Made by a program: the position numbers and the translations under genes. From contig JAAOMT010000521.1 of assembly GCA_016748015.1 (NCBI GenBank), positions 306,631 to 370,630 of the forward strand: a stretch of DNA of 64,000 nt. The letters are read 5' to 3'. A model generated the notes under the pieces. That model made no database searches. It was not told the DNA's origin and saw only the letters and a list, made by a program, of their open reading frames with translations. Positions within the stretch are counted from its first letter, which is position 1. Each line of letters begins with the position of its first letter. Source of the stretch: Geosiphon pyriformis. Its lineage: Eukaryota > Glomeromycota > Glomeromycetes > Archaeosporales > Geosiphonaceae. Shown piece by piece: positions 1 through 9,959 of this stretch.

Positions 1-680
1 AATGACAATGACAAAAACAACAGTACCAGTTCCATTCAAAAGGGCAATGAAAATAACAATAATTTAGACTCTGATTCAAACCCTAAAACATATATAGTAC
101 TTCCTAATCTCTTTAAGGAGCAAGAACTCAGATAGTTTAGTAACAACAATGAAGGTATCATGCCAGAATAAGCACATAATACTAATGCTAGATTTAATCT
201 AAGATATTCAGAAAAGAATGCTATCAGATTAGAACTACATTTGTGCATATGCATTGATCTTAAAATAGCACTGGAAATTCCAGCAACAACAATAGTTCAA
301 CTAGCATTTAGGAGTAGCTTAGCAAAAAAAGAAATCAATATTAGAGGAGGAATAATTGACACAGGATATATGTAGGAAATATTATTGCAATACTACAAAT
401 AACTCAAAAAAAGCCTATATTATAGAGCCAAATAAAAAGATAGCACAGGCAATATTCCTGCCTTTGGTTAAAATAGCTCAATTAGTATCAATGGAAAACA
501 GAGAAAAATTAGGAATTACAGCTAAAGAGATACAGGGTTTTGGATTCATAAGTAGAATAGATGTACCAGTTAATATGGCAGAGGAAAAAATTGTTGACAA
601 AAAAGAAATTATCTCTACCTGTCAATCAATCTCTATTACACCATATGACCAGTACATGGTAACCATAGAAAAAAAGTAAA
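1..680 (+). pseudogene. Element A pol: Asn/Asp linker and dUTPase domain
   Basis: Trimeric dUTPase (dUTP to dUMP + PPi) as part of a retrotransposon polyprotein. Visible motifs: 'ARFNLRY' near 190-210 (motif 1, altered), 'VQLAFRSSLAKK' near 297-330 (motif 2), 'GGIIDTGY' near 345-370 (motif 3, catalytic Asp kept), 'NKKIAQAIFLPL' near 430-470 (motif 4) and 'GFGFISRID' near 535-560 (motif 5, altered). The frame is broken around 370-400, where an in-frame TAG and a shift separate motif 3 from motif 4. It aligns residue by residue with the copy in element B at 16,048-16,460. Upstream is a linker rich in Asn, Asp and Ser. Confidence 0.8.
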
Positions 681-949
681 AGATCAGATACAGATTTTTG
701 AGGCAGAAGCAACACTTTGTGAATCAGAAAAAATTGAATTAGTCAATCTACACATACTGGCTAAGAATCATAAATACATCAAAATTTCTATTTACAACAT
801 CATGAAAGATACTATTAAGATACCAAAAGGAACTACAATTGGATATTTGACCACCAAAGTTAAAAATCAACTGCCAAACACCATTCCAGACTTTCCACAA
901 CTGTGTAGATATGTAGATATTACATCTTAAACAATATATGAATAAGAAG

Positions 950-1940
950 AATGTTATTTGCTCTAACCAAAACAATTAAAACAGATAAACTTAGGAAATC
1001 TAGATCCACTACAATATATACAGCTCAAGATGTTATTCAACAACTTCAACAACATTTTTGCCAGTGAAAACAAATTTGGCAGAACTGACATCATTCAACA
1101 TCAAATAAAAACTGGAAATACAATGCCAATTAAGCAAAGAGCATACAGAGTATTATCAACCAGCCATGAGATCATTTATCAAGAAATCAATTAGATGCTT
1201 AACAACAGACTAATTCAGCTATTAATGAGTCCATAGTCATTACCAGTAGTACTAATCCATAAGAAAAATGGAAAAATCTGCTTTTGTGTAAATTACTGGA
1301 AACTAAATGGAATAATCAAAGGAGATAGCTACCTAATCCCAAAAATCCAAGAGCTGTTCAATGCTTTTAGAAAGAAGAAATGGTTTTCAACTTTAGACTT
1401 AGACAGTGGTTACTAACAAGTAGTCATAAAACCAGAAGACAAGAAGAAAACAGCTTTTACAACTTGAGAAAAAAATTTCAAATTTGAAGTAATGCTATTT
1501 GGCTTGATGAATGCTCCAGCCACATTTCAATAATTTATGGAAATTGTCTATACAGGACTGCTATGGAAATCAGTAGTTGTATATTTGGATAACACTAATG
1601 TGTTCTCAAAGACATTTGATGATCATTTGTATTATCTCCAACAAGTATTTGAAAAACTCAAACAAGTAAGATTAAAATTAAATGCAAACAAATGCTTCTT
1701 CAGAAAAATAAAGCTAAAATTCTTGGGACATGTTATGAACAAAGATGGAATCAAGACAGATCCAGACAAAATTGAGATAGTTAAAAACTTTCTAATACCT
1801 ACCAACTTGATAGAATTAAGAGCATTCTTGGGATTTGCCAGATACTACCACCACTTCATCAAAGACTTTTCCAAAATAGCTCAACCACTACATCAACTCC
1901 AAACAAAGAATACCAAATATAAATGGACTGAAAACTAACA
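950..1940 (+). pseudogene. Element A pol: reverse transcriptase
   Basis: RNA-dependent DNA polymerase of a Ty3/gypsy element. It shows the pre-RT 'FGRTDIIQHQIKTG' segment, 'IKQRAYRV', 'KNGKICFCVNYWKLN' (normally VDYRKLN), 'STLDLDSGY', 'LFGLMNAPATFQ' and then the active site near 1,582-1,593, which reads YLDN instead of YLDD. The thumb and connection region follows ('FLGHVMNKDGIKTDPDKIEIV', 'FLGFARYYHHFIKDFS'). Stops occur at about 1,190 and 1,415 and at the Gln of 'ATFQ' (near 1,530). The second catalytic Asp has become Asn by a G-to-A change in a TG context, so the enzyme is dead. Confidence 0.88.
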
Positions 1941-1956
1941 AAAAAGGCTTTAACAC

Positions 1957-2385
1957 ACTGAAAAGAAAGCTTATTCAAGCCCTAATATTAATCTATTCAG
2001 ATTACAGCAAACCATTCATTATTACTACTAATGCATCTGAACAAGTTTTGGGAATAGTACTATCTCAAAAAAGACCAGATGGACGAGAACACTCAGTAGC
2101 TTATGCCAGCAGAAGCTTAAGTCCAACTGAAAAGAACTATGGAACTTCAGCACTGAAACACTTGGCTATCTATTGGGCTGTTACCAAATAGAAAAAATAC
2201 TTGAGTCAAAAGTTTGATGTATATATTGATCACAAAAGATTAACTTTAATTTAGAAGCAAAAATTTGGAGATGATTGTCATGCCAGATGGAAAATAGAAC
2301 TTTCACTATTTAATTATATAGTACATTATAAAAAAAGAAAAAAAAATAGAAATGCTAATAGTTTGTCACAAATAAAATAAATCTA
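1957..2385 (+). pseudogene. Element A pol: RNase H
   Basis: RNase H domain that would degrade the RNA strand of the RNA:DNA hybrid. Recognisable by 'PFIITTNASEQVLGIVLSQ' (first catalytic Asp of the usual TDAS is Asn), 'HSVAYASRSLSPTEKNYGTSALKHLAIYWAV', 'FDVYIDHKRLTLI' and 'DDCHARWKIELSLFNYIVHYK'. It is separated from RT by a frame shift near 1,937. One Trp codon after 'AVTK' and one Gln codon before 'KQKFG' are now stops. Confidence 0.85.
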
Positions 2386-2589
2386 AAAACATTTCAACCC
2401 AAAAATATAACAAAAAGATGAATATACAAAAATATTAACAATTTCAACATTATATAAATATCCAGTTGTTCAAGGAGAAATTATATCAAAAAAAACAAAA
2501 CAACATAAAGCAACAATCAAAATATTTTATCAACCATCAAAACATACTTTACCAGAAAAACAAATGAAATCCAAATTAACCAACCAGAG

Positions 2590-3720
2590 GAAGAGACAAT
2601 ATTATTTAACATGCACTCAAATTCAACAGCAGGACATTTTCACAAAGAAGCAATCATAGAAAAAATCAGAAAAAGATACTATTGGCCATCAATGTATCCA
2701 GATATTACCCAATATGTGCAAAATTGTGATGCTTATTAAAGCAAAGGAGGAACAAAATCCAATGAACCATTGAAACCAATCAAAGTGAAACAACTATTTA
2801 ATTATATTGGAATTGACTTAGTCAGACCATTAACAATCACCAGCAGAGGCAACAGATATATTGCAGTAGCCATGAATTATCTCACTAAATGGCCAGAAGC
2901 AAAAGCCATTCAAAAAGCAGATGCAAAATCTGTTGCCAAATTTGTTTATCAAGATTTGATTTGTTGACACAAATGTCCAAAAGAACTACTATCAGATCAA
3001 AGAACTCACTTTGTAAATAGAATATTGGTGGAATTAAGTCAAAGATTTGAGATAAAAAGACCATTATCATTATCATACCATCCACAAACAAATGGGTTAA
3101 TTGAAAGGTTCAACAGAATACTGTGCAAAACAATAGCTAAGATCAGCCAAAAAAACCAGAATAAATGAAATTTGTTCATACCATCAGTATTATTTGCTTA
3201 CAGGACAATAAAGCAAGACACTATACAAACAACACCATTTGAATTAGTATATGGTAGAACAGCAATATTACTAGTTGAGATAGAAGTCAGAACATATTCA
3301 ACAGAACCAATAACAAAAGAAAATTTTCAAAGAATATTGCTGAAAAGAACATATGGCTTAATAGAAACACTAAAAAACAAATAGCAAAAAGCAGTTGACA
3401 ATATCTAAAAGTTACAAAAAAAACCAAAAAAAAAACATGATAACCAACTACCAGATAAACCAGTTGAATTTAAAATTGGAGACAAAGTATTCTTACATCG
3501 TACCAAAGTAGAAAAACAATGGAGTGAAAAATTTGACTCCAAATAGGATGGACCATTTCATATAGAAAAAATTCTAGAAAATAGAGCTTATAAATTAAAG
3601 TTGAACAACAAAATCTTAACCAAAACAGCACATAGAAATTAACTGAAACTATATCAAACCATAGTATCACTATTCACCAATAATATTCTACAATTAGGAG
3701 TACAGAGAATACTTGTCCAA
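2590..3720 (+). pseudogene. Element A pol: integrase
   Basis: Retroviral-type integrase. The zinc-binding head is altered at the last Cys ('CDAY' for CDAC, near 2,727). The catalytic core keeps 'IGIDLVRPL' (first Asp), 'LLSDQRTHF' (second Asp, near 2,990) and 'PQTNGLIERFN' (catalytic Glu, near 3,085-3,115). A host-binding tail with a GPF-type motif follows ('KFDSK*DGPFHIEKIL', near 3,525-3,575). Several Trp/Gln codons are stops (for example 3,166 and 3,544). Neighbours are RNase H upstream and the extra 3' frame downstream. Confidence 0.87.
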
Positions 3721-3837
3721 CCAGATGAGATTCCACAAGATCTAGAACCAATCATAATTATTGAACCAAACACATTAAAACTAAACAACCAAAAAAGTAT
3801 ATAAAGACACAGTATATGCGACAAAAACAACAAAAAA

Positions 3838-4480
3838 AAATGAAAATACCAGCCCATATTTACACTTTAGCTCAACAATTGTTTTAGGTTTTAAGTTAAC
3901 AGCAAGTAAATATAGAAATTATTATCAACAACCAAACAATCTGTTATTAAAACACCAAACAAAAAGAAAAAAGTACACCATATTAATGACCACAAAAACA
4001 ATCAATAAACTAGTCAAATAAAATAGTAGAGAAAGTAAAGAACACTTTTGGAAAGATAATGATCATAGTTCCAACAAAAAAACTAACTAGAAAAAATTGG
4101 AACCAATAAATAGACCAATTTCCAATACCATATTACTACTATTAATTGAGACAAAAAGTAGATATTAAGAAGTTATATCTTAACAAATCCAAGAAAATCT
4201 TCAATCAAGAGATAATCTGGAACATTGAAGACATTATTGAAAAAAAAAAAAACTTGACACTACATATTAAGACTATTTATTAACTACACACAATATTTTA
4301 AAACTACTCAGAAGTATTGTTACATTCTAACATAGAAACAATAATCATCAACCAATGGAGAAGAATAAACAACTCACAAATTGAAAAAATAAAGAGTAGA
4401 GTAAAACAGATGCTACTTGAAAAAAAAGTATTTGACATAATTCAAAATGAGAATTTTAATGGAGCTCAATATTAAAAAGA
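3838..4480 (+). pseudogene. Element A: extra 3' reading frame after integrase (unknown function)
   Basis: A degenerate coding stretch between integrase and the polypurine tract that aligns with the same position in element B (19,676-20,318). Shared pieces include 'HIYTLAQQLF' against 'NIHTLTQQLF', 'PTKKLTRKNWNQ' against 'SYQELTKETWK', 'IKTIY' against 'IQTIY', an 'INQ' and 'EKKVFDIIQNE' against 'EKEVQEILKNK'. In-frame stops sit at apparent Gln/Trp positions. I do not recognise a family. It has no clear membrane segment, so nothing suggests an envelope protein. It may be a C-terminal part of pol or a separate third frame. Confidence 0.6.
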
Positions 4481-4488
4481 GGAGATAA
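4474..4488 (+). other. Polypurine tract of element A
   Basis: Purine-rich run (AAAAAGAGGAGATAA) ending immediately before the LTR's TGTTACT start. This is the position and composition expected for the plus-strand DNA primer. The equivalent run in element B is at 20,305-20,319. Confidence 0.75.
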
Positions 4489-4555
4489 TGTTACTCATAA
4501 AAAAAAACAGATATAGAAAATAGTAAACCAATAGGAGAGTAGTAGTTAGCACATA

Positions 4556-4740
4556 AGCACATTGTTCAGCAATATAGAACAATGTCAAAAATCATGGCAC
4601 ATTGTTCAACAATGTAGAGCAATGTCAAAAAATCACAGCACATTGCTCAACAATATGAAGTGATGTTAGAAAATTAGGGCATATTGTTCAGCAATGTAAG
4701 CATTGCTCAAAAAATCATAGCACATCACTCAAGAATGTGA
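4556..4740 (+). repeat. U3 tandem repeat of a palindromic unit
   Basis: About four imperfect copies of a roughly 40-bp unit, each carrying a near-palindrome of the type CACATTGTTCAACAATGT followed by a spacer with AAAAATCA. The array sits upstream of the TATA-like box, where LTR enhancers lie. The LTRs of the solo copy and of element B have a different array (AGGAATTCC-type) at the same place. Confidence 0.75.
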
Positions 4741-4831
4741 GCAATCTCATAAAACATTAATTATGTATATATAGTGGTAGCATATTACAAATATTAATAA
4801 ATAATTATTCACTATCTCCAATCTACTCTCC

Positions 4832-4905
4832 ACTATCAACACTCCATGTTGATAGTAATTGATACTTAACCACACTAGAACAATAGCTCTTGATCACAGC
4901 TATTG
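4832..4905 (+). other. Tandem hairpins in the LTR of element A
   Basis: Hairpin 1 (4,832-4,856): stem ACTATCAACA / TGTTGATAGT, 10 bp perfect, 5-nt loop. Hairpin 2 (4,881-4,905): stem CAATAGCT / AGCTATTG, 8 bp perfect, 9-nt loop. Both lie downstream of the TATA-like box and so would be in LTR RNA. The second hairpin recurs, with the same 25-nt total length, in the LTRs at 12,064-12,088, 20,734-20,758, 24,200-24,224, 28,948-28,972 and 30,448-30,472. Confidence 0.7.
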
Positions 4906-5324
4906 ACAGAATACTAATGTGCAAATTACTTTGGCTTATTTTCTTATTTTCTTTTTTTGCTTTATTTTCTTTGTTGTTTTGTTAACTTGATTAAAAAAAT
5001 TACATGTGGAGATACTAATGTCAAAATATAGCACTGGTAAAAGACTCAAAAATAAAAATAGACACTCGGAATTGAGGATATCTTACCAAGAAGATTACCA
5101 GCCATTATATTGAGAAAAAAATTGATGAAACTGCAGTTTTAGAAGCTACAGATAAAACTATCAATTGAATCTCTGTCTATTATACAAAAGACTCAAACAA
5201 AACCTTCAAAAAACACACCTTCAGAAAGTACCAACATCAATACATTAATTGAGCACCAAGTTATGAATTTGTTATTTAATTTGAGACCCCAAATAATCAC
5301 CTGTAACAACATGTAAAAAACTAT

Positions 5325-5945
5325 GAAATGGCAATGGAAGAAGCAAACCATACCAAACTTGTAAATCTTGCTATTGGAAAAACTAGCTCAACAGTTGAAA
5401 AGAAAATTGACCAACTTACAAAAAAGGTTGAAAATTATTTTACCAACCAACAACAACAGCAATAAACACAAAGATATCAGCCATCACAACAACAAAACCA
5501 AACCAACTACCCATTATTATCAAACAGTTAAAACCAAAGTTGTCATTACTGTGAGATTCCAGAACATTGGAAACAAGATTGCAGAAAGCTACAAAAAGAC
5601 CAACAAAACAAGAGTAATCAATGTTACTTTTCAATACAGCAATTTTTTTATCAGTCTTTACCACCAGTTTACTATTTTTCAAGATCCTAACAGCAGACCA
5701 ATTACTATTTACTTGCTCCATAGCAACAACAATCTTTTCCAATTCAACAGTATCTACAACCACTTACATAATAATATCAAGTACTAGTCTGAAAATTGGT
5801 TTAACATAACCAATTTACATCCCAAAATCAATTCCAGAATAATAACAACAGAATCAATTCAAACAACCATTTGGTTTCCCAAAATTCTGATCAGCAAAAA
5901 CCCAATCATTATTATACCCAATCCAGCTATTTTACAATGCCTGAA
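5325..5945 (+). pseudogene. Element C gag C-terminus with CCHC zinc knuckle
   Basis: Nucleocapsid part of gag. A Gln-rich stretch follows a helical segment ('KIDQLTKKVENYFTNQQ'). The zinc knuckle at 5,541-5,582 reads CHYCEIPEHWKQDC, which fits C-x2-C-x4-H-x4-C exactly. After it the chain is Gln/Asn/Tyr-rich, with stops at positions consistent with Gln. The N-terminal capsid part is missing, displaced by the insertion of element A. Confidence 0.78.
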
Positions 5946-6129
5946 GAATCGAATTTTCAACAAACTGTACTTTTTGAAGGTAAAGTTGCAACACCAAGAT
6001 CAAACTCTTTCAACAATACTATCTCACCAACATAAATTGTTCAAAATACCAACTTCTTAGATATATTTCTATTTGAATTTGAAGCCAATAAATCACCATT
6101 TTTGCTTAGCAATGTAGCAGTTAATAAAC

Positions 6130-6662
6130 AAAAAGCAATTACTGTTATGTATACTGAAACTGAAGTAGAAGAAAAACAAATCCACTTGATTCTAAACAGT
6201 AGATCTGTTAAAAGTATTATTACCTACCAACTGATGCAACAGCTTAGAAAAAATGTTGACAGACCAGCTTAAAGAGTAATTGTTACAGTTGATGGCATAA
6301 AGAAAACTCCAGTAAGAAAAATTGACAACTTCTTATTCACTATTGATAGAATTACTATTCCAGTTAAAGTTCTAGTCATAAATACATTCTAATACCAAGC
6401 TCTCATCGAAAATGACTGGCTTTTCAAGACCAATGCAAATTTACATTGGGAAATCTAAGAATTGAAGATTTCATACCAAGGACAATATACCAGAATACCT
6501 GTCATCTATGGTACTTTTAATAAAAAATCTGAGAAAGTTCCAGTATTTGAATTTGAAGAAGAGAAAAAACTACCAGTCACTGAAACCTTTATGGTTCTTG
6601 GATCAATATCTAATTGGGCTAAAGAAACAGAACAAAAAATCTTTAAAAAAACCAGAGAATAG
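6130..6662 (+). pseudogene. Element C pol: aspartic protease
   Basis: Retropepsin-like domain: 'KQIHLILNSRSVKSIIT' around 6,177-6,225, then 'VIVTVDGIKKTP', 'FLFTIDRITIPVKVLVI' and 'QALIENDWLFKTNANLHWE'. The catalytic D-S-G triad reads N-S-R (6,195-6,203); both changes are G-to-A in TG contexts, so the protease would be inactive. 6,462-6,662 is open and carries the post-protease tail ('TRIPVIYGTF'). Confidence 0.82.
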
Positions 6663-6699
6663 AATGTAGTTAAATATTCTATACCAAAATTATGAAAAC

Positions 6700-7260
6700 A
6701 ACTACCTTACATTCTACTTAAATGCAAAAACTGCAACAAAAAACTTTCATTAATAGGAGCATGTATTTTTTTAGAAAAGGAATATGAAACTTGTACCTAC
6801 TATTTTTACAAAGCATGCCATAAAAAACGATTTAGATATCTCAAAAAAAGTGGAAAATAGAACAACATTTCTTGCTTTACATGTGGAGATATACTACCAA
6901 AAGAATGCAACTGGATTGATGTTGTAATAAAAGAAGGAGTATGTGATCAAACCTGCCAATATGTCCTATTAATTTCGGAAAAAGTCAAAAAAAGAACATC
7001 TTTTAATGCAGCATACAACAGTACTTTCAACAAACTTTACCATTATTCTTATGATGCTGAAATGATTTTTGATTTAGCAATAACTTTAATCAATAGAGCC
7101 ACACAGAAAGATGTCTGACAAATAAAAAAAGCTGAATACATTGAATACACAATGAAATTAGCTGAACTCAATTATAAAAATAAAGTAGAAACATATCACC
7201 AATTGCAAATTACACTTATTCAACCCAAGAAGCTCAAATTTAATGATTAGAACAAATAAA
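6700..7260 (+). pseudogene. Element C pol: Cys/His-rich zinc domain between protease and dUTPase
   Basis: Starts 'LLKCKNCNKKLS' and ends with 'CFTCGDIL'. Spacing from the first pair is C-x2-C-x21-(Y)-x2-(Y)-x2-C-x18-C-x2-C, where element B has His and Cys at the two Y positions. Both replacements are single transitions (CAC to TAC, TGC to TAC). The spacing resembles LIM or other treble-clef double zinc fingers, though one usual ligand is absent. A helical region follows. Function in the element is unknown. Confidence 0.6.
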
Positions 7261-7489
7261 CATTCAATTGTGTAAAGAATACATCATGTCTTGTGATAAC
7301 AAATAGTGTTCAAAATACTATGCTCTTAACATTCTCCTGTCCAGTGAAAATAACCAGGAAGAAATTGAATTTGGAAAATCTGAAACAGAGGAAGAGATTG
7401 CAACAACACCAATCTATCTTACTAAAAACCAGTCTGCTATACAATTCAAATACTTTGACAACAATGGACAAGAAATAAAACCAAAAAAA

Positions 7490-7890
7490 GCCCATGAAAT
7501 TGATGCAGAATATAACCTCAGATATCCTGGCAAAGACATTTTGGTTTTTTAACCAAAGTTTTTAACCAAAATCAACCTCAGAATTGCTTTTAAAATACCA
7601 TCAAAAGCAATAGTACAAATTACTTTTCAATCATTATTGGCAAGCAAAAGAATTATTGTTAGAAGAAAAGTCATAAATGCAAGATATACTGGAAATATTA
7701 CCATTATGTTACAAAATGAAACAAACAAACCATTCAAGAATTGAATATGCTAAAAAGATTGCCCAAACAATTTACCTATTCTTAATCAACATTTCGAGTT
7801 TATAATTAGTTAACAACAGAGAACAATTGAGAAAAAATGAAAGAAAAACTCAAAGTTTTGGTTCAACTGAACAATTTACAGTTTCAGTAA
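7490..7890 (+). pseudogene. Element C pol: dUTPase domain
   Basis: Divergent dUTPase: 'HEIDAEYNLRYPGKDI' (motif 1), 'KIPSKAIVQITFQSLLASKRIIV' (motif 2 region), 'VINARYTGNITIML' (motif 3, catalytic Asp now Asn) and a degraded motif 4 ('KKDCPNNLPIL', frame shifted near 7,740). Order and spacing match elements A and B. It lies between the zinc domain and RT. Confidence 0.68.
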
Positions 7891-8049
7891 ACATAGCTTT
7901 CAATACATAGAATAAATCTCACCAGATTCTTCAACTTCCCCAACCAATTACCATTTTACTTTTTGAAGAATACCACGAAATTTACACTTGCTCAAAACTC
8001 ACCACTACTCAACAAATCTTTGAATCCAATGAACAAATCTGTTTTAAGC

Positions 8050-9240
8050 ATGAAATCTCAATCCCAAACATTTATATTCTCAAAGAAATGAAGAAATTTC
8101 GAGTTACATTCTACAACCCCAATAATTATCTTATTGTTTTATTAAATAAATTAGAGATTGGAATCATACACAGCAACATCTTTCAAAATAAAAACTCTCA
8201 AATTGTTTCTAATTTCATCGAAATTGTAAGACATATTTTACTTCCAAATTCAAACATCATCTCTATTACTGAAAACTACTACCTTGTGGAAGAAAAACTC
8301 ACTCAAATTAACATGGGTTCCTTAGAACCTCAACAACAAAAACAATTAAAACAGTTAATAACTGAATTTGCAGATATATTTGCAAAAAACAACAAAGATC
8401 TAAGAAAAACTGATATTGTTCAACATCAAATTCATACAGAAGATGCTTTACCAAAACAACAATAAGCCTATTAAATTCCACTGGCTAGCCACCAATTCAT
8501 CAGAGAAAAGATCCAAAGAATGCTCAATAACAGATTAATTCAATCATCAAAAAGTCTATGGATTTTACCAGTAGTTTTGGTTAAAAAAAAAATAGAAAAA
8601 TCAGATTTTGTGTTAACTATTACCAATTGAACAGTGTGATAATTGAAGATGTCTATCCTCTTTCAAGAATTAATGACATGCTAGATGTTCTAAGAAAAGC
8701 CAAGTTCTTTTCAACTTTAGACTTGGAAAATGGATACTGGCAAGTCGAAATGGACCCAAAGAATAGATCCAAAACAGCATTTACTACCTAAGAAAAAAAC
8801 TATGAATTCAATGTTATGCCTTTTGAACTCTATAATATACCAGCAACATTCCAATGACTCATGAATATTGTATATAAAGAACTTTTATGGCAATCAATAG
8901 TTATCTATCTTAATAACACTAATATGTACTTACCAAGCTTTGAAGCCCATTTTATCTATCTGCAAGAAGTTTTTTAATGATTATAGAAAGCAGAATTGAA
9001 GTTGAACATTGAGAAATATTACTTTAGAAAAACAAATTTAATCTTTTTAAACATATTATTAGCAAAAATAGAGTCAAACCAAATCCTGAAACAATTAGTG
9101 CTGTCAAAAACTTTTAAACTCCCAAAAATATTACAGAATTATGAGAATTTATAGAATTAGCCTCCTACTATTTAAAATTTATAAAAAGATTCTTAAAGAT
9201 TGCTAAACCACTCAATTACCTTATCAACAAAAATGTACCA
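8050..9240 (+). pseudogene. Element C pol: reverse transcriptase
   Basis: An open stretch at 8,088-8,465 carries the segment between dUTPase and RT and the pre-RT motif 'DIVQHQIHTEDALP'. RT proper follows: 'MLNNRLIQSSKSLWILPVVLV', 'FCVNYYQLN', 'STLDLENGYWQVEMDPKNRSKTAFTT' and the active site at 8,906-8,917 as YLNN instead of YLDD. Stops and frame shifts are frequent after 8,460. Confidence 0.82.
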
Positions 9241-9720
9241 TATAGATAGACTGAAAAATAGCAGAAAGTCTTTAAAACTCTTAAAACAAAATTGACAACA
9301 GTTCTAGTTCTTGCTTATTCAGACTTCAACAAACAATTTCAACTAGTTACTGATGCTTTACACATAATATTTGGTGCCATCCTATTACAATTAGATGAAA
9401 ATAACCAGGAGCAAGTTATTGCCTATGCTAATAGAACACTTAAACCAACAAAATTCAAGTATGGCTCAATTAAACAAGAAACTGCCATAGTCATTTGGGC
9501 TTTTAAATACTTTCAACAATACTTGAAGAATGAAAAAGAATTTGACATCATAACTAACAATATTGGCCTCAAATGGCTCAATAAAAAAAAACTGAACAAA
9601 ATGCCAAACAGTCTCAATAGAATGACTTCCTAACAGACTACAAATATATTGTACACTATAAACCAAAAAAACTATACACCAATGTTGACAGCCTCTTAAG
9701 AATAAGACAAGATTAACACT
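9241..9720 (+). pseudogene. Element C pol: RNase H
   Basis: Open frame 9,292-9,633 contains 'KQFQLVTDALHIIFGAILLQLDENNQEQVIAYANRTL' (first catalytic Asp kept in 'VTDA'), 'YGSIKQETAIVIWAFKYFQQYL' and 'FDIITNNIGLKWL' (the TDH-type motif altered to TNN). The tail 'YIVHYKP' follows near 9,645 after a break. Confidence 0.8.
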
Positions 9721-9959
9721 AACAACAATTTCACAACAATTTACCAACCTATTAACAAAACTAACCAAACAACAATAAATTTTAGAAATTACAACAACAT
9801 CAAAAACTATTTGGAGACTTTTACTATACCAGAAAATTGGTCTCCAAGTGAAAAACATTGATTACAACACCAATCAAAACAATATTTTATACACCACAAC
9901 AAAATCTATTTTAAAAATTGCAGAAACCCAAATCAATTACTCAGATTAATACAAAAAAA

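Larger units (their letters stand above)
1..5308 (+). mobile_element. Element A: Ty3/gypsy LTR retrotransposon, 5' part outside window
   Basis: Decayed Ty3/gypsy element read on the plus strand. In order: end of a low-complexity Asn/Asp/Ser linker, dUTPase, reverse transcriptase, RNase H, integrase, an extra 3' reading frame, a polypurine tract and the 3' LTR. Many in-frame TAA/TAG/TGA codons fall where the aligned copy (element B) has Gln or Trp codons, so it cannot be expressed as is. Protease and gag lie left of the window. Downstream of its LTR the sequence resumes in the gag of element C, so A is probably nested in C. Confidence 0.9.
4489..5308 (+). repeat. 3' LTR of element A (820 bp)
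   Basis: Begins TGTTACTCAT and ends CACCTGTAACA, matching the LTR ends at 11,651-12,522 and 20,320-21,148. It contains U3 tandem repeats (4,556-4,740), a TATA-like TATATATAG near 4,767, two perfect hairpins (4,832-4,856 and 4,881-4,905) and a pyrimidine-rich stretch after the conserved CTTTGGCTTATTTT. The left boundary adjoins a polypurine tract, which makes it a 3' LTR. The flanking bases (GATAA / ACATG) do not match, as expected when the partner LTR is elsewhere. Confidence 0.85.

Noticed and set aside
4860-4930. Possible hammerhead or other self-cleaving ribozyme in the LTR hairpin region
   Set aside because: Stem-loops are clear, but the required core (CUGANGA with GAAA around three stems) is absent on both strands.
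5030-5060. Primer-binding-site-like CTGGTAAAAGACTC after the LTR hairpins
   Set aside because: It lies inside the LTR as defined by the shared TGTTACT...CTGTAACA ends, not directly after it, and recurs in the 3' LTRs too.
5440-5763. Minus-strand frame of 107 codons
   Set aside because: Antisense to the Gln/Asn-rich gag of element C, which has a zinc knuckle on the plus strand.
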